In this document: positions 33,775 to 42,403 of the stretch, piece after piece | Layout: the number at the start of each line of letters is the position of its first letter | Numbering within the stretch: position 1 is the stretch's first letter | Assembly (NCBI RefSeq): GCF_000960995.1 | Contig: NZ_CP009435.1 | Coordinates: 1,178,001 to 1,242,000, forward strand | Source of the DNA: Burkholderia glumae LMG 2196 = ATCC 33617 | Lineage (GTDB): Bacteria; Pseudomonadota; Gammaproteobacteria; Burkholderiales; Burkholderiaceae | Direction of reading: 5' to 3' | DNA length: 64,000 nucleotides | Notes under the pieces: model-generated | The model's input: the letters and a program-made list of their open reading frames with translations, nothing else | The model's database searches: none | What the model was told of the DNA's origin: nothing | Translations under genes and position numbers: made by a program

Positions 33775-35873
33775 GCACGCCGTCCGGGCTGTCGACCAAG
33801 CTCGCGGGGCGCTTCGACGCCGCCAATCTGCGCGCGCTGGCCGGGCCGATCCTGATCTGCATGATCCTCGGCATGATGATCCTGCCGCTGCCGCCGATGC
33901 TGCTGGATCTGCTGTTCACGTTCAACATCGCGCTGTCGGTGATGGTGCTGCTGGTCAGCATGTACACCATGAAGCCGCTCGATTTCGCGGCGTTCCCGAG
34001 CGTGCTGCTGTTCTCCACGCTGCTGCGGTTGTCGCTGAACGTGGCCTCCACGCGCGTGGTGCTGCTCGAGGGCCACACCGGCCCCGACGCGGCCGGCCAG
34101 GTGATCGAGGCGTTCGGCCACTTCCTGGTGGGCGGCAATTTCGCGGTCGGCATCGTCGTGTTCGTGATCCTGATGATCATCAACTTCACGGTGATCACCA
34201 AGGGCGCGGGGCGGATCGCCGAAGTGTCGGCGCGCTTCACGCTCGACGCGATGCCCGGCAAGCAGATGGCGATCGACGCCGACCTCAACGCCGGCCTCAT
34301 CAACGAGGAGCAGGCGCGCAAGCGGCGCGTGTCGGTGGCACAGGAAGCCGAGTTCTACGGCTCGATGGACGGCGCCTCGAAGTTCGTGCGCGGCGATGCG
34401 ATCGCGGGCCTCGTCATCATGGCGATCAACGTGATCGGCGGGCTGATCGTGGGCATCGTGCAGCACGACATGAGCTTCGCCGCGGCCGGCAAGAACTACA
34501 CGCTGCTGACCATCGGCGACGGCCTGGTCGCGCAGATCCCGTCGCTGGTGATCTCGACCGCGGCCGGCGTGATCGTCTCGCGGGTGGCCACCGACGAGGA
34601 CATCGGCACGCAGATCACGGGCCAGCTGTTCGCCAACCCGCGCGTGCTGACCATCACCGGCACCATCATCGTGCTGATGGGCCTGATCCCGAACATGCCC
34701 CACTTCGCGTTCCTGCTGCTCGGCGGCGGCGCGATCTGGATGGCGCGCACCATGCGCCGCCGCGAGGCCGCCCGTCAAGCGATGGGCGCGGTCAGCGAGA
34801 TCGCCCCGCCCGCGGCGCTGCCGGCCGACAGCCACGAAGCGACCTGGGAAGACGTCACGCTGATCGATCCGCTCGGGCTCGAGGTCGGCTACCGGCTGAT
34901 CCCGCTCGTCGAGGCCGGCGGCGACGGCGAGCTGCTCAAGCGGATCAAGAGCATCCGCAAGAAGTTCGCGCAGGAAATCGGCTTCCTGCCGCCGGTGATC
35001 CATATCCGCGACAACCTCGAGCTGCGCCCCAACGGCTACCGGATCGCGCTCAAGGGCGTGGAAGTCGGCACCGGCGAGGCCTATCCGGGCCAGTGGCTCG
35101 CGATCAACCCGGGCCAGGTCACGGCCGCGCTGCCCGGCGCGCAGACGCGCGACCCGGCGTTCGGGCTGCCGGCCGTCTGGATCGACGTGTCGCAGCGCGA
35201 GCAGGCGCAGGTGTACGGCTACACGGTGGTGGACGCCAGCACCGTGGTGGCGACCCACCTGAACCACCTGGTGGTGCAGCACGCCGCCGAGCTGCTCGGC
35301 CGCCAGGAAGTGCAGGCGCTGCTGGAGCGCACCGGCCGCGATGCGCCGTCGCTGATCGAGGATCTGGTGCCGAAGACGGTGTCGCTGACCACGCTGCAGC
35401 GGGTGCTGCAGAACCTGCTCGAGGAAGGCGTGCCGATCCGCGACATGCGCACCATCATCGAGGCGGTCTCCGAGCAGGCCGGCCGCATCACCGATCCCTA
35501 CGACCTGACCGCGGCCGTGCGGCTCGCGCTCGGCCGCGCGATCACCCAGCAGTGGTATCCGGGCTCGGGTGAGATGCAGGTGATGGGACTCGATTCGAAT
35601 CTCGAGCGCGTGCTGTCGCAGGCGCTCGCCACCGGCGCGAACCCGGGCCTCGAGCCCGGACTCGCGCAGACGCTGCTGATGGGCACGCAAGAAGCGATGC
35701 TGCGGCAGCAGAACATGGGGCTGCCGCCCGTGCTGCTGGTGCAGCACGCGCTGCGCGCGATGCTCGCGCGCTTCCTGCGCCGCAGCCTGCCGCAATTGAA
35801 GGTGCTGTCTTACGCCGAAGTGCCGGAGACACGCACGATCAAAGTCACGAACGTCATCGGGGGTAACGCTTGA
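33771..35873 (+). CDS. flhA: Flagellar export gate protein FlhA
   Basis: A 700-residue protein with about eight N-terminal TM helices (to residue ~325), the FHIPEP-family region LLRLSLNVASTRVVLLEGH, the conserved cytoplasmic FLIPIS-like loop DADLNAGLINEEQARKRR, and a large C-terminal cytoplasmic domain with FLPPVIHIRDNLEL. It forms the nonameric export gate. Coupled to flhB (ATGA) and to flhF (TTGA). Confidence 0.97.
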   Translation: MSTPSGLSTKLAGRFDAANLRALAGPILICMILGMMILPLPPMLLDLLFTFNIALSVMVLLVSMYTMKPLDFAAFPSVLLFSTLLRLSLNVASTRVVLLEGHTGPDAAGQVIEAFGHFLVGGNFAVGIVVFVILMIINFTVITKGAGRIAEVSARFTLDAMPGKQMAIDADLNAGLINEEQARKRRVSVAQEAEFYGSMDGASKFVRGDAIAGLVIMAINVIGGLIVGIVQHDMSFAAAGKNYTLLTIGDGLVAQIPSLVISTAAGVIVSRVATDEDIGTQITGQLFANPRVLTITGTIIVLMGLIPNMPHFAFLLLGGGAIWMARTMRRREAARQAMGAVSEIAPPAALPADSHEATWEDVTLIDPLGLEVGYRLIPLVEAGGDGELLKRIKSIRKKFAQEIGFLPPVIHIRDNLELRPNGYRIALKGVEVGTGEAYPGQWLAINPGQVTAALPGAQTRDPAFGLPAVWIDVSQREQAQVYGYTVVDASTVVATHLNHLVVQHAAELLGRQEVQALLERTGRDAPSLIEDLVPKTVSLTTLQRVLQNLLEEGVPIRDMRTIIEAVSEQAGRITDPYDLTAAVRLALGRAITQQWYPGSGEMQVMGLDSNLERVLSQALATGANPGLEPGLAQTLLMGTQEAMLRQQNMGLPPVLLVQHALRAMLARFLRRSLPQLKVLSYAEVPETRTIKVTNVIGGNA

Positions 35874-37594
35874 ACATCCGCAAATTCACCGGCCCAACGA
35901 GCCGCGACGCGCTGCGTCTGGTGCGTGAGGCGCTCGGCGGCGATGCCGTCGTGCTGTCGAACCGCACGCTTGACGACGGCTCGGTCGAAATCGTCGCCCT
36001 CGCGGACGCCGAACTCGCCGCGCTGTCGCCGAAGTCGCCCATCGCCGCCGCCGGCAGCATGCGCGCCTTGCCGCCCGCGAGCCGTCCGGCTAGCGCCGTG
36101 ACGGGCATGCCGCGCGCCGCCGCGCCGAACAATCCGTATGCCTCGGGCGGCCTGCCCGACGTGTTCTCGTCGGTGTTCGGCGCGAGCGCCGAGCCGGCGG
36201 GTGCATTCGACGCCGACGACGAGCTGCTCGACGACGGCGAAGCGCCGGCCGCCACCGTGGCCGCCGCGCCGGTGCAGGACGAGCCGGCCGCGTCCTCGGC
36301 CCCCGCGCCGTGGCTCGTCGAGCACGCGCGCCGCCTGACGCGCCAGCACGAGGCGCTGGTCTCGCCGGCGCCGCGCGCCGAGGCGTCGCCGGGCGCCGCG
36401 AGCCCGATCGCGCCGGCCGCGCGCAACGACGGCGAGCCGCCCGAGTGGGCGCGCGACATCGTGCGCAACGTGGCCGCGCGCCAGTCCGCCGAGGCGAGCG
36501 CCGCGCGCGCCACCGCCGCGGCCGCCGCCGCGCCGAAGCAGGCGGAACGCGCCGGCGCGTCGGCCGCCACGCTGGCCGACGAGGTCAACGCGCGCATCGA
36601 GCGCATCGTCAACGAAACGGTGATGCACGAGCTGAGCGCGATGCGCGGCATGATGGAGGAGCAGTTCGCCGGCCTGATGTGGAACGACCGCCAGCGCCGC
36701 ACGCCGCTGCACGGCGCGCTGACCAAGCGGCTGTTCGCGGCCGGCTTCTCGGCCCAGCTGGTGCGCACGGTGGTCGACAACCTGCCGGCCGGGGTCTCGG
36801 CGGGCAGCTTCGAAGGCGCCTGCGACTGGGCCGAATCGGTGCTGGCCGGCAACCTGCCGGTGCTCGACAGCGAGGACGCGCTGATGGAGCGCGGCGGCGT
36901 GTTCGCGCTGATGGGGCCGACCGGCGTGGGCAAGACCACCACCACGGCGAAGCTGGCCGCGCGCTGCGTGATGCGCTTCGGCGCCAGCAAGGTCGCGCTG
37001 CTGACCACCGACAGCTACCGGATCGGCGGCCACGAGCAGCTGCGCATCTTCGGCCGGATCCTCGGCGTGCCGGTGCATGCCGTGAAGGACGGCGGCGACC
37101 TGCAGCTGGCGCTCTCCGAGCTGCGCAACAAGCACATCGTGCTGATCGACACGATCGGCATGAGCCAGCGCGATCGCACCGTCTCCGACCAGATCGCGAT
37201 GCTGCAGGGCGCCGACGCGCGCGTGCAGCGCCTGCTGCTGCTCGCGGCCACCAGCCACGGCGACACGCTCAACGAGGTGGTGCAGGCCTATCGCGGCTCC
37301 GACCAGCCCGATCTGGCCGGCTGCATCCTGACCAAGCTCGACGAGGCCACCAACCTCGGCGGCGTGCTCGACACCGTGATCCGCTACCAGCTGCCGGTGC
37401 ATTACGTGTCGACCGGCCAGAAGGTGCCGGAGAACTTATACGTGGCAACGCGCAAGTTCCTGCTCAAGAGCGCGTTCTGTGTACCGCGAGACGGCTCGCC
37501 GTTCGTGCCGCTCGAAGACGATCTGCCCGGCATGCTGTCCGCCCTGGCTGGCGGCCGTCCGGGTTCCGGACATCACGAGGTCTACTTTGGATAA
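35870..37594 (+). CDS. flhF: Flagellar SRP-like GTPase FlhF
   Basis: A 574-residue protein with the N-terminal B region NIRKFTGPTSRDALRLVREALG, a long Ala/Pro-rich segment (residues ~50-240) and the NG GTPase domain: GPTGVGKTTTTAKLAA (about residue 348), DTIGMSQRD and TKLDEATNLGG. It sets the place or number of flagella. The start is TTG overlapping the flhA TGA and preceded by GGGGG; no ATG fits the conserved N-terminus. The linker is longer than in many homologues. Confidence 0.95.
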   Translation: MNIRKFTGPTSRDALRLVREALGGDAVVLSNRTLDDGSVEIVALADAELAALSPKSPIAAAGSMRALPPASRPASAVTGMPRAAAPNNPYASGGLPDVFSSVFGASAEPAGAFDADDELLDDGEAPAATVAAAPVQDEPAASSAPAPWLVEHARRLTRQHEALVSPAPRAEASPGAASPIAPAARNDGEPPEWARDIVRNVAARQSAEASAARATAAAAAAPKQAERAGASAATLADEVNARIERIVNETVMHELSAMRGMMEEQFAGLMWNDRQRRTPLHGALTKRLFAAGFSAQLVRTVVDNLPAGVSAGSFEGACDWAESVLAGNLPVLDSEDALMERGGVFALMGPTGVGKTTTTAKLAARCVMRFGASKVALLTTDSYRIGGHEQLRIFGRILGVPVHAVKDGGDLQLALSELRNKHIVLIDTIGMSQRDRTVSDQIAMLQGADARVQRLLLLAATSHGDTLNEVVQAYRGSDQPDLAGCILTKLDEATNLGGVLDTVIRYQLPVHYVSTGQKVPENLYVATRKFLLKSAFCVPRDGSPFVPLEDDLPGMLSALAGGRPGSGHHEVYFG

Positions 37595-38399
37595 ACGAAT
37601 CACCGATCAGGCTGAAGGACTGCGGCGGCTGCTGGCCGGCCGCGCGAACCGGATCGTCGCGGTGACGGGCGGCCCCGTCGGGGTCGGCTGCACCTCGGCC
37701 GTCGTCAACCTGGCCGCCGCGCTCGCCGCGCTCGGCAAGGAAGTGCTCGTCGTCGACGAGCGCAACGACGCCAATTCGGCCGCCGCGACGCTCGGCAGCG
37801 CCCGGTTGCGCAGCGGCAACGCGGTGCGTCACGAAGCCGGCTTTTCCCTGTGCGTCGCCGCCGACCTCGCGCGCGACGGCTACGACGATGAACGCCTTGC
37901 CGCCTATCTGGAAGGCGCGGCCGACATCGTGCTCGTCGACGCTCAGCGCGACGCGAACGGCGCGCTCTCTGCTCTTGCGCGTGCCGCTCACGACGTGCTG
38001 ATCGTGACGCGCGTGGCCGGCTCCGCGATCACCGAGGCCTATGCCTGCATGAAGCGGCTCCATTACGCGCACGCGCTCGCGCAGTTCCGCGTGCTGGTCA
38101 ACCACGTGCAGAGCGAGTCCGACGCGCGCGCCGCCTACGAGAATCTGGCGGGCGTGGCAGGCCGCTATCTGACGGTCGCGCTGGCCGAGGGCGGCTACGT
38201 GAGCGCCGATCCGCTGGTGCCGCGCGCACGCGAACTCGTGCACACCGTGGTCGATGCGTTTCCGTCGTCAGCCGCCGCGCGCGACTACCGGCAGATCGCC
38301 TCAGACCTGCTGTACTGGCCGATGCGTCCGACGAATCCCGCCGGACGGGCCTTCGCCGGACATCCGGCCGTCGAACGGGGCGCGGCGCACGCCGTTTGA
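37587..38399 (+). CDS. flhG: FlhG/FleN-like MinD-family flagellar regulator with degenerate P-loop
   Basis: A 270-residue SIMIBI-fold protein in the FlhG position: VTGGPVGVGCTSAVVNLAAA at the P-loop, LVVDERNDA at switch I, and the Walker B-like VLVDAQRDA. Canonical MinD/FlhG proteins have K-G-G-x-G-K-T; here both the signature Lys and the P-loop Lys are absent (GGPVGVGCTS), so ATP hydrolysis may be lost or altered. The start is TTG overlapping flhF; upstream codons in frame overlap flhF deeply and look unrelated. It probably counteracts FlhF in controlling flagellar number. Confidence 0.88.
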   Translation: MDKRITDQAEGLRRLLAGRANRIVAVTGGPVGVGCTSAVVNLAAALAALGKEVLVVDERNDANSAAATLGSARLRSGNAVRHEAGFSLCVAADLARDGYDDERLAAYLEGAADIVLVDAQRDANGALSALARAAHDVLIVTRVAGSAITEAYACMKRLHYAHALAQFRVLVNHVQSESDARAAYENLAGVAGRYLTVALAEGGYVSADPLVPRARELVHTVVDAFPSSAAARDYRQIASDLLYWPMRPTNPAGRAFAGHPAVERGAAHAV

Positions 38400-38424
38400 C
38401 CCAAGGGCACTCAGGAGGGAGCCG

Positions 38425-39186
38425 ATGTACAACGCTCAAGGAAAGCTGTCCACGTCCGCGATGGGCGAGGGCGGGATGGGGCAGGCCGAGGTGCTCGCGA
38501 AATATGCGCCGCTGGTGCGCCGGCTCGGCCTGCAGCTGGTCGCGAAAATGCCTGCGAGCGTCGATCTCGACGACCTGATCCAGGCCGGCATGATCGGCCT
38601 GCTCGATGCGGCGAGCCGCTACAAGGAGGATCAGGGCGCGCAGTTCGAGACCTATGCGACGCAGCGCATCCGCGGCGCGATGCTCGACGAGCTGCGCAGC
38701 AACGATTGGCTGCCGCGCAGCCTGCGCAAGACCTCGCGCGAGGTCGAGCAGGCCATTCATCAGGTCGAGCAGCGGCTCGGGCGCTCGGCCAACGAGAGCG
38801 AGGTCGCCACCCACCTGGAGATGCCGCTCGACGATTACCAGGCGATGCTGCAGGACCTGCACGGCAGCCAGCTGATCTACTACGAGGATTTCGACCGTTC
38901 GGCCGACGACGAGCCGTTCCTCGACCGCTACCGCGTCGACCACTCCGACCCGCTGTCCGCGCTGCTCGACGAGCATCTGCGCGCGGCGCTGGTGGAGGCG
39001 ATCGACCGCCTGCCCGAGCGCGAGAAGCTGCTGATGTCGCTCTACTACGAGCGCGGCCTGAACCTGCGCGAGATCGGCGCCGTGCTCGAGGTCAGCGAGT
39101 CGCGCGTGTGCCAGCTCCACAGCCAGGCCGTGGCGCGCCTGCGCGCGCGGCTGCGCGAGCAGGCCTGGGTGGGAGCCGAACACTGA
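38425..39186 (+). CDS. fliA: Flagellar RNA polymerase sigma-28 factor FliA
   Basis: A 253-residue sigma factor. Region 2 has LDDLIQAGMIGLLDAASRYKEDQGAQF and YATQRIRGAMLDELRSNDWLP, region 3 has REVEQAIHQVEQRLGR, and region 4 has LPEREKLLMSLYYERGLNLREIGAVLEVSESRVCQLHSQA. It should recognise the two sigma-28 sites found before fliC and motA. An AGGAGGGAG site precedes the ATG. It ends the flhB-fliA unit. Confidence 0.97.
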   Translation: MYNAQGKLSTSAMGEGGMGQAEVLAKYAPLVRRLGLQLVAKMPASVDLDDLIQAGMIGLLDAASRYKEDQGAQFETYATQRIRGAMLDELRSNDWLPRSLRKTSREVEQAIHQVEQRLGRSANESEVATHLEMPLDDYQAMLQDLHGSQLIYYEDFDRSADDEPFLDRYRVDHSDPLSALLDEHLRAALVEAIDRLPEREKLLMSLYYERGLNLREIGAVLEVSESRVCQLHSQAVARLRARLREQAWVGAEH

Positions 39187-39314
39187 GAGGACGCGCGTAG
39201 AGGACGCGCGTGCCGGTGCGCCTCGGAAATTCGGCTCCGATCCGTAATCGGCCCACCAGCCTTCTGCGAAGCGCGCGGGAATTCTTCTCGACACTTTGCT
39301 ACAATCCTTGCTCG

Positions 39315-39457
39315 TTTCCGAGGAGCGTTGCGACGGGCACCGGCCCGCCAGGCTCGGAAATCTTCACCAGGCGGTGGCCCGCCCGGCGCGCAGCGCGGAT
39401 CGCACGATTCGCCGCGCCGGCTGGGCTTGCCGCTTTCTGAACGGCGCTCACGTCACC
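39315..39457 (+). promoter_or_regulatory. SAH riboswitch in the ahcY leader
   Basis: TTTCCGAG (39315-39322) pairs with CTCGGAAA (39353-39360) to form P1, enclosing the characteristic AGGAGCGTTGCGACGGG core. A long second hairpin and the downstream AACGGCGCTCACGTCACC segment complete the SAH-binding fold (RF01057 type). When S-adenosylhomocysteine accumulates, the aptamer raises ahcY expression. A -10-like TACAAT at 39300-39305 lies just upstream, so transcription would start near the aptamer's 5' end. The call rests on the motif and on the adjoining gene. Confidence 0.9.
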
Positions 39458-39483
39458 AATCTTTGATTAGAAAGGAGGGCGTG

Positions 39484-40902
39484 ATGAACGCCGTTATCGA
39501 CCCGAAAGCTTCCCAGGACTACGTCGTCGCCGATCTCTCGCTGGCCGCTTGGGGCCGCAAGGAACTGACCATCGCCGAGACCGAGATGCCCGGCCTGATG
39601 CAGATCCGCGACGAGTACCAGGCCGCGCAGCCGCTCAAGGGAGCGCGCATCGCCGGCTCGCTGCACATGACGATCCAGACCGGCGTGCTGATCGAGACGC
39701 TCAAGGCGCTCGGCGCCGACGTGCGCTGGGCCTCGTGCAACATCTTCTCGACGCAGGATCACGCGGCCGCCGCGATCGTCGAGGCCGGCACGCCGGTGTT
39801 CGCGTTCAAGGGCGAGTCGCTCGACCAGTACTGGGAGTACTCGCACCGCATCTTCGAATGGCCGAACGGCGAGTTCGCCAACATGATCCTCGACGACGGC
39901 GGCGACGCGACGCTGCTGCTGATCCTCGGCGCCAAGGCCGAGAAGGATCGCTCGGTGATCGCCAAGCCGACCAACGAGGAGGAAGTCGCGCTGTACAAGT
40001 CGATCGCCGCGCACCTCGACGTGGACGGCCAGTGGTATTCGAAGCGTCTCGCCCACATCAAGGGCGTGACGGAAGAGACCACCACCGGCGTGCATCGCCT
40101 GTACCAGATGGAAAAGGACGGCCGCCTGCCGTTCCCGGCCTTCAACGTCAACGACTCGGTCACCAAGTCGAAGTTCGACAACCTGTACGGCTGCCGCGAG
40201 TCGCTCGTCGACGGCATCAAGCGCGCCACCGACGTGATGATCGCGGGCAAGATCGCGGTGGTGGCCGGCTACGGCGACGTGGGCAAAGGCTGCGCGCAGT
40301 CGCTGCGCGGCCTCGGCGCCACGGTGTGGGTCACCGAAATCGATCCGATCTGCGCGCTGCAGGCGGCGATGGAAGGCTACCGCGTGGTGACCATGGAATA
40401 CGCGGCCGACAAGGCCGACATCTTCGTGACGGCCACCGGCAACTTCCACGTGATCGGCCATGACCACATGAAGGCGATGCGCCACAACGCGATCGTCTGC
40501 AACATCGGCCACTTCGACTCGGAAATCGACGTCGCGTCGACGCGCCAGTACCAGTGGGAAAACATCAAGCCGCAGGTCGACCACATCATTTTCCCGGACG
40601 GCAAGCGCGTGATCCTGCTGGCCGAAGGCCGCCTCGTGAACCTCGGCTGCGCGACCGGCCATCCGTCGTTCGTGATGTCGAACTCGTTCGCCAACCAGAC
40701 GCTCGCGCAGATCGAACTGTTCGTGCGCGGCGAGCAGTACGAGAACAAGGTGTACGTGCTGCCGAAGCACCTGGACGAGAAGGTCGCCCGCCTGCACCTG
40801 GCGCGCATCGGCGCGAACCTGACGGTGCTCTCGCCCGAGCAGGCGTCGTACATCGGCGTGTCGCAGGACGGTCCGTTCAAGCCGAACCACTACCGTTACT
40901 GA
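39484..40902 (+). CDS. ahcY: S-adenosylhomocysteine hydrolase
   Basis: A 472-residue enzyme with substrate residues in SLHMTIQTGVLIETL and STQDHAAAAI, the NAD-binding GYGDVGKGCAQSLRG, ATGNFHVIGHDHM, and the C-terminal GPFKPNHYRY whose Lys/Tyr reach the neighbouring subunit's NAD. It hydrolyses SAH to adenosine and homocysteine. The ATG at 39484 follows GAAAGGAGGGCG. It is regulated by the SAH riboswitch and followed by two strong hairpins. Confidence 0.98.
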   Translation: MNAVIDPKASQDYVVADLSLAAWGRKELTIAETEMPGLMQIRDEYQAAQPLKGARIAGSLHMTIQTGVLIETLKALGADVRWASCNIFSTQDHAAAAIVEAGTPVFAFKGESLDQYWEYSHRIFEWPNGEFANMILDDGGDATLLLILGAKAEKDRSVIAKPTNEEEVALYKSIAAHLDVDGQWYSKRLAHIKGVTEETTTGVHRLYQMEKDGRLPFPAFNVNDSVTKSKFDNLYGCRESLVDGIKRATDVMIAGKIAVVAGYGDVGKGCAQSLRGLGATVWVTEIDPICALQAAMEGYRVVTMEYAADKADIFVTATGNFHVIGHDHMKAMRHNAIVCNIGHFDSEIDVASTRQYQWENIKPQVDHIIFPDGKRVILLAEGRLVNLGCATGHPSFVMSNSFANQTLAQIELFVRGEQYENKVYVLPKHLDEKVARLHLARIGANLTVLSPEQASYIGVSQDGPFKPNHYRY

Positions 40903-40904
40903 TC

Positions 40905-40974
40905 CCGTATCCGGCGCCTCGCGCCGGATACGGACGTGTCGCGCGCCGCGCCCTGCCGGCACGGCGCGCGACAC
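40905..40974 (+). repeat. Two tandem perfect 13-bp hairpins after ahcY
   Basis: The first hairpin is CCGTATCCGGCGC (40905-40917) with GCGCCGGATACGG (40921-40933), loop CTC. The second is GTGTCGCGCGCCG (40936-40948) with CGGCGCGCGACAC (40962-40974), loop of 13 bases. Neither is followed by a T-run, so they are more likely 3'-end stabilisers, pause sites or attenuators between ahcY and the downstream genes than simple terminators. Confidence 0.85.
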
Positions 40975-41052
40975 GCTTCGCGCCGGCCGCCCCGCGCGGC
41001 CCGCACCGGGCCGCTCGTGCGGCCCGGACCGTTTTCTTGCACAGGAGCCATC

Positions 41053-41406
41053 ATGAGCCTCATCCTGACCTGGATCATCAATGCCCTCGCGCTGCTCATC
41101 ATCACCTACCTGGTGCCGTCGATCCACATCCGCAGCTTCGGGACGGCGCTGATCGTCGCGGTCGTGCTCGGGCTGATCAACGCGGTGATCCGGCCGGTGC
41201 TGATCCTGCTGACGCTGCCCGTGACGATCCTCACGCTTGGCCTGTTCATCCTCGTCGTCAACGCGCTCTGCTTCTGGCTGGCGTCGTCGCTGCTGAAGGG
41301 CTTCGAGGTGTCCGGCTTCTGGTCGGCGTTCTTCGGCTCGATCCTGTACAGCATCGTGTCGTGGCTCCTGTCCGCCCTGATCTTCGGCCAGCGCAGCATC
41401 GGCTGA
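41053..41406 (+). CDS. Small four-TM membrane protein (YvlD / phage-holin-4-2-like)
   Basis: A 117-residue, very hydrophobic protein with about four TM helices (residues ~3-22, 29-48, 52-75, 85-112) and the family motif LINAVIRPVLILLTLPVTILTLGLF. PF04020 proteins are not known to be true phage holins; the function is undefined. An AGGAGCC site precedes the ATG. It lies between ahcY and metF, an order frequent in betaproteobacteria, and is probably cotranscribed with metF. Confidence 0.88.
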   Translation: MSLILTWIINALALLIITYLVPSIHIRSFGTALIVAVVLGLINAVIRPVLILLTLPVTILTLGLFILVVNALCFWLASSLLKGFEVSGFWSAFFGSILYSIVSWLLSALIFGQRSIG

Positions 41407-41425
41407 GCGCGGGCCCATCCGAATC

Positions 41426-42256
41426 ATGAAACCGATCGAACTCTCCCTGGAATTCTTTCCGCCGAAGACGGCGGAGGGCGTCGACAAGCTGCGCGCCACG
41501 CGCGCGCAGCTCCTGCCGCTGAAGCCGAAGTTCGTCTCCGTGACGTTCGGCGCCGGCGGCTCGACGCAGCAAGGCACGCTCGACACGGTGCTCGACATGC
41601 AGAAGGACGGCCTGCTGGCCGCGCCGCACCTGTCGTGCATCGGCGCCTCGAAGGACAACCTGCGCGCGGTGCTCGACCAGTACCGTTCGCACGGCATCCG
41701 CCACATCGTCGCGCTGCGCGGCGATCTGCCGTCGGGCATGGGCGAGGTGGGCGAGCTGCGCTACGCGTCGGAACTCGTCAGCTTCATCCGCGCCGAGCAC
41801 GGCGACTGGTTCCGGCTCGAAGTGGCCGCGTACCCGGAATACCATCCGCAGTCGCGTTCGCCGAAGCTCGACCTGCTGCACTTCGCCGAGAAGGTGAAGG
41901 CCGGCGCGAATTCGGCGATCACGCAGTACTTCTTCAACGCGGACGCCTACTTCCGCTTCGTCGACGACGCGCGCAAGCTCGGCGTGGACGTGCCGATCGT
42001 GCCGGGCATCATGCCGATCACCAACTTCACGCAGCTGATGCGCTTCTCCGAGATGTGCGGCGCCGAAGTGCCGCGCTGGGTCGCGCGCCGGCTCGAGAGC
42101 TTCGGCGACGACAAGGAGTCGATCCGCGCGTTCGGCGCCGACGTGGTCACCGCGATGTGCGAGCGGCTGATCCGGGAAGGCGCGCCGGGGCTGCACTTCT
42201 ACACGCTGAACGCGGCGACGGCGACCAAGGTGGTCTGCGAGCGGCTCGGTTTCTGA
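41426..42256 (+). CDS. metF: 5,10-methylenetetrahydrofolate reductase
   Basis: A 276-residue FAD TIM-barrel enzyme: LEFFPPKTAEGVDKL (the catalytic Glu region), VTFGAGGSTQQGTLD, HIVALRGDLPSG, AEYHP-like AAYPEYHPQ, ITQYFFNADAYFRFVDDA and GIMPITNFTQLMRF. It makes 5-methyl-THF for methionine synthesis, completing the cycle that ahcY feeds with homocysteine. It starts 20 bases after the membrane protein gene. Confidence 0.97.
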   Translation: MKPIELSLEFFPPKTAEGVDKLRATRAQLLPLKPKFVSVTFGAGGSTQQGTLDTVLDMQKDGLLAAPHLSCIGASKDNLRAVLDQYRSHGIRHIVALRGDLPSGMGEVGELRYASELVSFIRAEHGDWFRLEVAAYPEYHPQSRSPKLDLLHFAEKVKAGANSAITQYFFNADAYFRFVDDARKLGVDVPIVPGIMPITNFTQLMRFSEMCGAEVPRWVARRLESFGDDKESIRAFGADVVTAMCERLIREGAPGLHFYTLNAATATKVVCERLGF

Positions 42257-42282
42257 GCGGCGCGCGGCCGGCTGCGGCGAAG

Positions 42283-42307
42283 GGCGGACCTGCGGGTCCG
42301 CCTTTTT
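42283..42307 (+). terminator. Rho-independent terminator of metF
   Basis: GGCGGACC pairs with GGTCCGCC around a TGCG loop, followed by TTTTT, 27 bases after the metF stop. A second hairpin (CGGCCGTTGC/GCAACGGCCG, 42314-42337) without a T-run lies next to it on the side of the convergent amidase gene. Confidence 0.93.
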
Positions 42308-42403
42308 CATGCACGGCCGTTGCCGCCGCAACGGCCGCGCCCACCCCAGGCACGGGGCCCGGCGCGGCCCGCGCTCGTCGGCGCGAGCCGCGGCGCCGGT
42401 GCT

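Noticed and set aside
33588..35795. Minus-strand open frame opposite flhA
   Set aside because: His/Arg-rich shadow frame with no initiation signal or domain.
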